From contig JBPCOB010000006.1 in NCBI GenBank assembly GCA_051000715.1, forward strand, positions 1-20,762: a DNA stretch of 20,762 bases, read 5' to 3'. The notes beneath the pieces were generated by a model. That model saw only the letters and a program-made list of their open reading frames with translations. It searched no databases and had not been told where the DNA came from. This document shows positions 20,702 to 20,762 of the stretch, piece by piece. The position numbers and the translations under genes were made by a program. The DNA is from JBPCOB01 sp051000715 (GTDB taxonomy: Bacteria > Actinomycetota > Actinomycetes > JALYNC01). How positions within the stretch are numbered: position 1 is the stretch's first letter; each line of letters begins with the position of its first letter.

Positions 20702-20762
20702 CCGATGGGGCGCTCGAAGGTGGCGAGCAGGCCCTCGCTCGCGCCCGGGCCGAGGCGTCCCT
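20698..20762 (-). CDS. C-terminal end of an unidentified gene (partial)
   Basis: The minus strand from the right edge reads GRLGPGASEGLLATFERPIG and a TAG stop at 20698-20700. Nineteen of the 20 complete sense codons end in G or C, better than the alternative plus-strand frame, so I take this as coding. There is too little to name a family. Its stop shares CTAG with the dehydrogenase stop. Confidence 0.4.
   Translation of the reverse strand, partial: GRLGPGASEGLLATFERPIG

Noticed and set aside
1..20762. CRISPR arrays, tRNA or rRNA genes, insertion sequences, prophage or integrase genes
   Set aside because: No regularly spaced repeats, no cloverleaf-like sequence with CCA-type ends, and no transposase or integrase motifs in any frame. 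The accessory genes at the right end have no flanking repeats that I could see.

Overview
This is a high-GC actinobacterial chromosome segment, probably from an Actinomycetes member, though I cannot place the genus. Codon third positions are almost all G or C, many starts are GTG, and neighbouring genes overlap by GTGA or ATGA. Several genes have a TANNNT -10 hexamer 7-9 nt before the start codon, the arrangement expected of leaderless transcripts. The row pmt <-> rsmI ... metG ... tatD - rsmA - ispE - ABC-F is a conserved actinobacterial backbone (in Mycobacterium tuberculosis: Rv1002c pmt, rsmI-like gene, metS, tatD, rpfB, ksgA, ispE). There is no tRNA, rRNA, CRISPR array, transposase or integrase.

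Layout. (1) 1-450: the 3' part of an unknown Gly/Ala-linker protein with an apparent frameshift, ending at a strong bidirectional hairpin shared with the convergent pmt gene. (2) 524-3040: protein O-mannosyltransferase (minus) divergent from rsmI (plus). (3) 3049-4357: an archaeal-type AAA ATPase (minus) that converges on rsmI; its promoter region, shared with metG, holds a 23-bp imperfect inverted repeat and a 7-bp perfect hairpin. (4) 4358-10247: metG translationally coupled to a five-gene MoxR/DUF58/DUF4129 module (DUF4129 protein, two-TM protein, MoxR ATPase, DUF58 protein, membrane protein), all overlapping. (5) 10260-15780: tatD, rsmA/ksgA, ispE, a Uup-like ABC-F ATPase, a decayed 2-phosphosulfolactate phosphatase (comB-like) pseudogene and a DUF488 gene. 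The rpf gene often found between tatD and rsmA is absent. (6) 15846-20762: an accessory tail with an alpha/beta hydrolase, class I methyltransferase, DUF1905/YdeI-type remnant, VapBC toxin-antitoxin pair with a frameshifted toxin, DUF72 protein, zinc-dependent alcohol/formaldehyde dehydrogenase and the end of an unknown minus-strand gene.

How it works together. The backbone covers translation and ribosome maturation (RsmI and RsmA methylate 16S rRNA, MetG charges tRNA, the ABC-F protein probably acts on the ribosome), isoprenoid precursor synthesis (IspE) and protein mannosylation (Pmt). The MoxR module is a candidate membrane-associated chaperone/assembly system driven from the metG transcript. 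The most unusual items are this module inside a housekeeping operon without a transglutaminase partner, the structured ATPase/metG promoter region, and the cluster of decaying genes (comB, vapC, DUF1905). I did not find a clearly new defence or mobile system.
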